Positions 60,476 through 64,000 of a DNA stretch of 64,000 nt are shown one piece after another. The stretch's first letter is position 1, and the number at the start of each line of letters is the position of its first letter. The position numbers and the translations under genes were made by a program. The notes beneath the pieces are model-generated. The model was not told the origin of the DNA. It did no database searches and was given only the letters and a program-made list of their open reading frames with translations. This stretch comes from Diplonema papillatum (taxonomy: Eukaryota; Euglenozoa; Diplonemea; Diplonemida; Diplonemidae). The stretch lies in the NCBI GenBank assembly GCA_030068145.1, contig JAPJBO010000052.1, positions 1 through 64,000 on the forward strand. The letters run 5' to 3'.

Positions 60476-61505
60476 TCGTTCCGGAACCCCCGTAAACATC
60501 TTTGCGGCTCTGGTGGAGCCGGTTCGTGGCGAGTCCTCGCGTTTTCTGCGTTGCGATGTCGTGGGGTCCGCAACACTGGCCTTATCGTCCAGCTGAGCAG
60601 GGTATCCGTGAAAGATAGCACCAGGCAACTCTATGCAGCCCCAGGTGATGGGGATGGACCTGATAGACCGGGGGCAATTGGACTAGCACCGGCAGGCAAC
60701 TCGATGAAGATCGTTTAGCAAGTACCACCGCGCTTTTGTTTGCACGAAAACCGTACACCGTCGGAGAAAGTAGAAAGGGAAACTAGAGTTTTCGTTGACC
60801 GCACTACCCTGAGCCCAAATCCTGGACGTGGCGTCAGGTGACAAATTTGCAAATGATCATGATCAGAAGGTCCGTGGCTAAAATAAGGGAGGTCTTCGTT
60901 TTCCCACACTAACTGGTACAGCAAGTATAAAGAAAATGAAGATTATTTTATCATCGATTAGTCAACCTCTACGACCGCTCAGGAACACCTTCGCAAAGAA
61001 GACTTCTACTCACGTACAAAGCGTATCGGAGCGCGCGTAACGCCCGATTCATCCCATCGCAGATGAGCGGTCCAGACCAGCTCACGCGCCAATGTCCGAT
61101 AAATAAAATCAGAATTTAAGTACGAATGAATACCCCTCTCAGACCACCGTTGTTGGAGAGATGCGCAGGTTTGTCGGATTCTGTTACGTGTTCGTTATCG
61201 ACGACTATTAGTCTCTTCGGCGTTGTTCTTCATTTGGAAGGCCGGTATCTTTTCGACCGGTTCTCCTTCCAGGCAGGACTCGCAGAAACGCAAAGACAGA
61301 AAGAGCAAGCCCTGGAGGCGATGGTCAAAGAGAAGGCAACGCAGAGAAGGTCGTGAACAACGGCCCTGAACGGGGGGGGCAAAAAAAGAAAAAGAGGGAA
61401 AGAAGCAGAAAAGGTCAGGCAACGGAGTAGTCGTAGCATAAGTTAAGGTGGTCTGCATGAGGCGCAGGGCGGCAGATCTTGCTTCGTCCTGTTTATCGTA
61501 TTGCT
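60476..61505. other. Intergenic stretch without a recognised gene
   Basis: A piece near 60830-60870 (AAATTTGCAAATGATCATGATCAG) resembles 24923-24945. No known protein is encoded. Confidence 0.35.
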
Positions 61506-61600
61506 CTGGCTTGCAAGTCTGCCACACGGGAGACAAGATTCACGTGTTTGCCGGTACTGCAGAGCCACGGTCCCCGGGTCAAGTGGCTAGGGCTTGGCGC
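61506..61600 (-). repeat. Dispersed repeat E, inverted partial copy
   Basis: On the minus strand it carries GGCTCTGCAGTACCGGC, then CACGTGAATCTTGTCTCC, in the order of 5990-6040 in copy 1, with many changes. Confidence 0.6.
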
Positions 61601-61688
61601 TTGCGGGATGAGAACTCTGATCAGCCACCAAGGCGTCTTTTTTACCTTCACGATTGCACGCAGTCTGCGTCTTTTTTTCCCTTCACGA

Positions 61689-61857
61689 TAAAGGGGGGGT
61701 CGAATAATAACAGTTGTATGACACACGTCTGGTTGTCTAAAAACACTACCACCTTTGGATCCTGCTACTGTTCGACTACCTTATTATTCGACACCTGTGT
61801 TATTATTCGACATATCGAATAATAACACAGGTGTTATTATTCGACCCCCCACCTTTA
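61689..61857. mobile_element. MITE with nested palindrome and TCGAATA ends
   Basis: The ends TAAAGGGGGGGTCGAATAAT (61689-) and the complement of 61832-61857 match over about 24 bases with two extra bases on one side. Inside, two perfect 20-bp arms (61791-61810 and 61815-61834) flank CATA, so the right half folds into a long hairpin. The G run plus TCGAATA terminus is shared with 51860-52395. It encodes nothing. Confidence 0.82.
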
Positions 61858-62313
61858 CATAGCGGGACAACCCGCAAGATTGGCACTAAGAAAAGTAGTC
61901 CGGCTGGTGTGGTCGGTATAGCCAGGGGGAACTACGGGGGAACTACTGGGAACTGGCCTTGGGGTGTCTTTTTTTTTTTTTTGTAGTGGATTTTTTCAAA
62001 CGCCACGCACCGGCGCCAAACCGGGAGCTTTGGAGTGAGCAAAACGGTTCCTCTTGCTTGGGCGTTCCACAGAAGGGCCAAGCCTTTTGAAAAATGGAGC
62101 CGTCGGGGTGTCGGTGGACAGGGTGTCGGGGGTGGTGCTTTCGTGACGCCGTGGCATGAAGGATTCGTTGGAAGTAGACTCGAACGCTATCGTAGGACTC
62201 GCAAAAGTCGGTTGGCTCACGCTCGCAGGAACCTAAGTAAAGCTCGCTACCGGCTACCCCTTCAAGTTCCCCGAGAGGACTGAAGGAAAAGCTCAGTTGC
62301 TACCATTGCGTGC
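61858..62313. other. Intergenic stretch, possible short frame
   Basis: A minus-strand frame of 74 codons (62220-61996) starts MSQPTFASP and is Ser/Thr/Pro-rich; I cannot assign it and chance is likely. Confidence 0.3.
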
Positions 62314-62890
62314 TTGTACTGGTCCTTGAAAATAACGCGTTATCGTGACGGATGGCAGAGGCCTGACCGATCGAGATCTGCAGGATATCTTGGACAGCCC
62401 ACAAATAAATTGGCAGCACGCAATCAAGAGTCCCGTGATAGACGAAAGGATGTGCTTGCTCAGCAAGCTGAGTCCAACTTGTGTCTGCATGGAAGGGAAG
62501 CTGGTAAGAAGTTACTTCTTGATCAACTGCATGCCCTCACCCGAAGCATGCCATGTTGTGGGCAAACTGCTCTACGATCTCTGGAACAGAAGGATGCAGA
62601 GCCCGAAGAATCTAAGGCTTTGCCGTGTCCGAAGTCTCCCTCTCGCCAGCGAAAGAAGCAAACAAGCCAGAGCCTCTCCTTGCGCGCCATTCCGACACTC
62701 CAATCCCTCTTGGGTTTGGGCAAGAAGGTGATCCGCAACCACGTTCAGAAGCCCAGGTGGCGTTTGCATCAGCTCCTCTGCTCTGGAAGAAACCGGAAGC
62801 TCTCCGGAGATGGTACCTGCATTCCAACTCGTCCTCTTGGGAAAGGCCAGTCAGCCAAGTGGGCGGAGGTCCTGGGACTGCGAAGGCGTG
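62314..62890 (+). other. Region open in several plus-strand frames, possible exon
   Basis: Two plus frames stay open over 380 and 800 bases. One reads Lys/Gln/Leu-rich sequence (NKLAARNQESRDRRKDVLAQ), the other TDRDLQDILDSPQINW and VVGKLLYDLWNRRM. Both have protein-like composition but no known motif. It would be the only plus-strand host gene, so I leave it as a possibility only. Confidence 0.2.
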
Positions 62891-62894
62891 ACTA

Positions 62895-63290
62895 CCCCCC
62901 ACAAGAAGGTCGCTGTAACTCTTCGTACGTGATGTGTCATGCTTTCGCCTCTATAGCTCGACTTGATCGTCGCGCTCAGGCACGCGTTTGGTGCCTCGCT
63001 TCTTCTTCGATTGCTCGTCCAGGTCCATCGGTTGCTGCACCGGCGCTTTCACACGCCGCACTTCACTTTCTGGTGCTCGTGGCACACCCCGCTCACTCCA
63101 CTTTTCGTGTTCCGTAGCGTCGTTGAACACCGCCGAACACCGCCCATCTCGCCGCACGCTCCGCCCTTCCACCTCCGTACGTCGGGAAAAGATCCATCCC
63201 CCACGCCTCGCCGCTGAACTCGCGCCGTCGTCAGCTGTGTCTCGAGCACTTCCATCGTCTCCGTAGACGAAAAAGTGCAAAGTAGCTTAG
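62895..63290 (-). mobile_element. Decayed LINE fragment, third relative
   Basis: A minus-strand frame includes QPMDLDEQSKKKRGTKRVP and ERDDQVEL, followed by a TAG and then RRKHDTSRTK in the same frame, against LKRRKHDTSRAKR at 60360. The stop and the lack of a polymerase mark it as inactive. Confidence 0.65.
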
Positions 63291-63414
63291 AAATGCTCTC
63301 CAGGACCCAAGACCGCATCCCTGAAGCACTCAGCAAAAAAAACAAGAAACGAAAAAAAAAAAAGACACCCCCGCCCCAAGTTGAACTACGGGGGAACTAC
63401 GCCACCGGCGCTTT

Positions 63415-63545
63415 TTTTTGGTTGTGCGCAATAGCGGTTCTCACCTGGTTTGGCAAGTTGCATACGCTGCCAACTACGAACTCTTAGTACCCGTGCAGTT
63501 GCATATGCTGTCAACTACGAATTATTAGTCCCCGTGCGTTGCTAT
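63415..63545 (+). repeat. Dispersed repeat H, two overlapping units
   Basis: GGTTGTGCGCAATAGCGG leads into GCTGCCAACTACGAACTCTT and a second GCTGTCAACTACGAATTATT, about 60 bp apart. Confidence 0.65.
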
Positions 63546-63669
63546 AGATTCTCCTGCGGCCAGACCGGTGGCCAGAGAGAGAAAATCAAAAGCCGACCAC
63601 GTCAATCAGACAGTGGCACTGGCAGCTATATGCATCGATTCGGTGCTCTTCGGCTGTGGCTCCCAAAGA

Positions 63670-63745
63670 CTTTGTTTGTGCGCACTAGCGGAACGCGCCT
63701 GCTTTTGGTAAGTTTCATACTTATTTCTGAGTACCAACAATGCGT
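63670..63745 (+). repeat. Dispersed repeat H
   Basis: TTTGTTTGTGCGCACTAGCGG and CCAACAATGCGTT match 51768-51859. Confidence 0.75.
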
Positions 63746-64000
63746 TCTTTAACACCAAAATACGGCAGCCTTGAACGACCGTCGGCTTGCCTGCACTTTC
63801 TCACCCCTCCCTCAAATTCTACCATTATCTTTCACGATCTCCGAGTAAAGTTAAGAAGTTAGCCATCACGGGTGGAAGGGGAGGGAGTCGAAGACCACGA
63901 ATTATACGGCTATAAAGAGTGTCACGTACCGAAAAGCAACAGATGCAAAGAAAGAGGATGAAACAAACGGCGGTGCAAAGACAAGGACGGACGGAGCCGG
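63746..64000. other. Window end without a recognised gene
   Basis: Nothing recognised in the last 255 bases. Confidence 0.3.

Overview
The window looks like nuclear DNA of a single-celled eukaryote with spliced genes. The recognisable genes encode eukaryotic proteins: ribosome biogenesis factor RRS1, a CNNM-type DUF21/CBS membrane protein, a Qa-SNARE (syntaxin), mitochondrial malate dehydrogenase and secreted RNase T2. I could place introns by joining reading frames; thirteen 5' splice sites are visible, and eight of them read GTATGC. Every host gene I recognise lies on the minus strand, and several occur as tandem copies. One-way gene order, tandem copies and the style of the LINE reverse transcriptase suggest an alveolate of the dinoflagellate or perkinsid kind. 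This is an inference; the sequence alone does not settle it.

Layout of genes, all on the minus strand: a GNAT acetyltransferase (1222-1860) whose 5' end is repeated upstream; a CNNM-like transporter/sensor in at least five exons (9105-13267); RNase T2 copy 1 (15174-15589); an alanine/arginine-rich coiled-coil gene (19925-20749) surrounded by broken copies of its own ends (18830-22112); RNase T2 copy 2 (25387-25805); RRS1 in two exons (29285-31146) with a 181-bp satellite in its intron; a two-exon gene with a degenerate EF-hand (33110-34880); a LINE-type retroelement (40066-43924); the central exon of a Qa-SNARE (48312-48841); and two malate dehydrogenase genes (53759-55066 and 58296-59447) that encode the same 327-residue protein but have unrelated introns.

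The rest is mostly repeats. At least ten dispersed families recur within these 64 kb (called A, B, E, E1, F, G, H, J, L and a SINE-like family here). There are also small elements with terminal inverted repeats (3623, 50061, 51860, 61689), 3' ends of LINEs, minisatellites (13, 65, 100, about 145 and 181 bp) and palindromic 30-bp arrays. The genes are unrelated housekeeping functions and do not form a pathway.

The most notable observations are the paired MDH genes with silent-only exon differences and unrelated introns, a LINE that appears to have inserted twice at the same 8-bp site inside another repeat, a stop codon splitting that LINE's reading frame in front of a Cys/His-rich module also found in a second, decayed element, and a pair of TIR elements that share an unusual terminal sequence.
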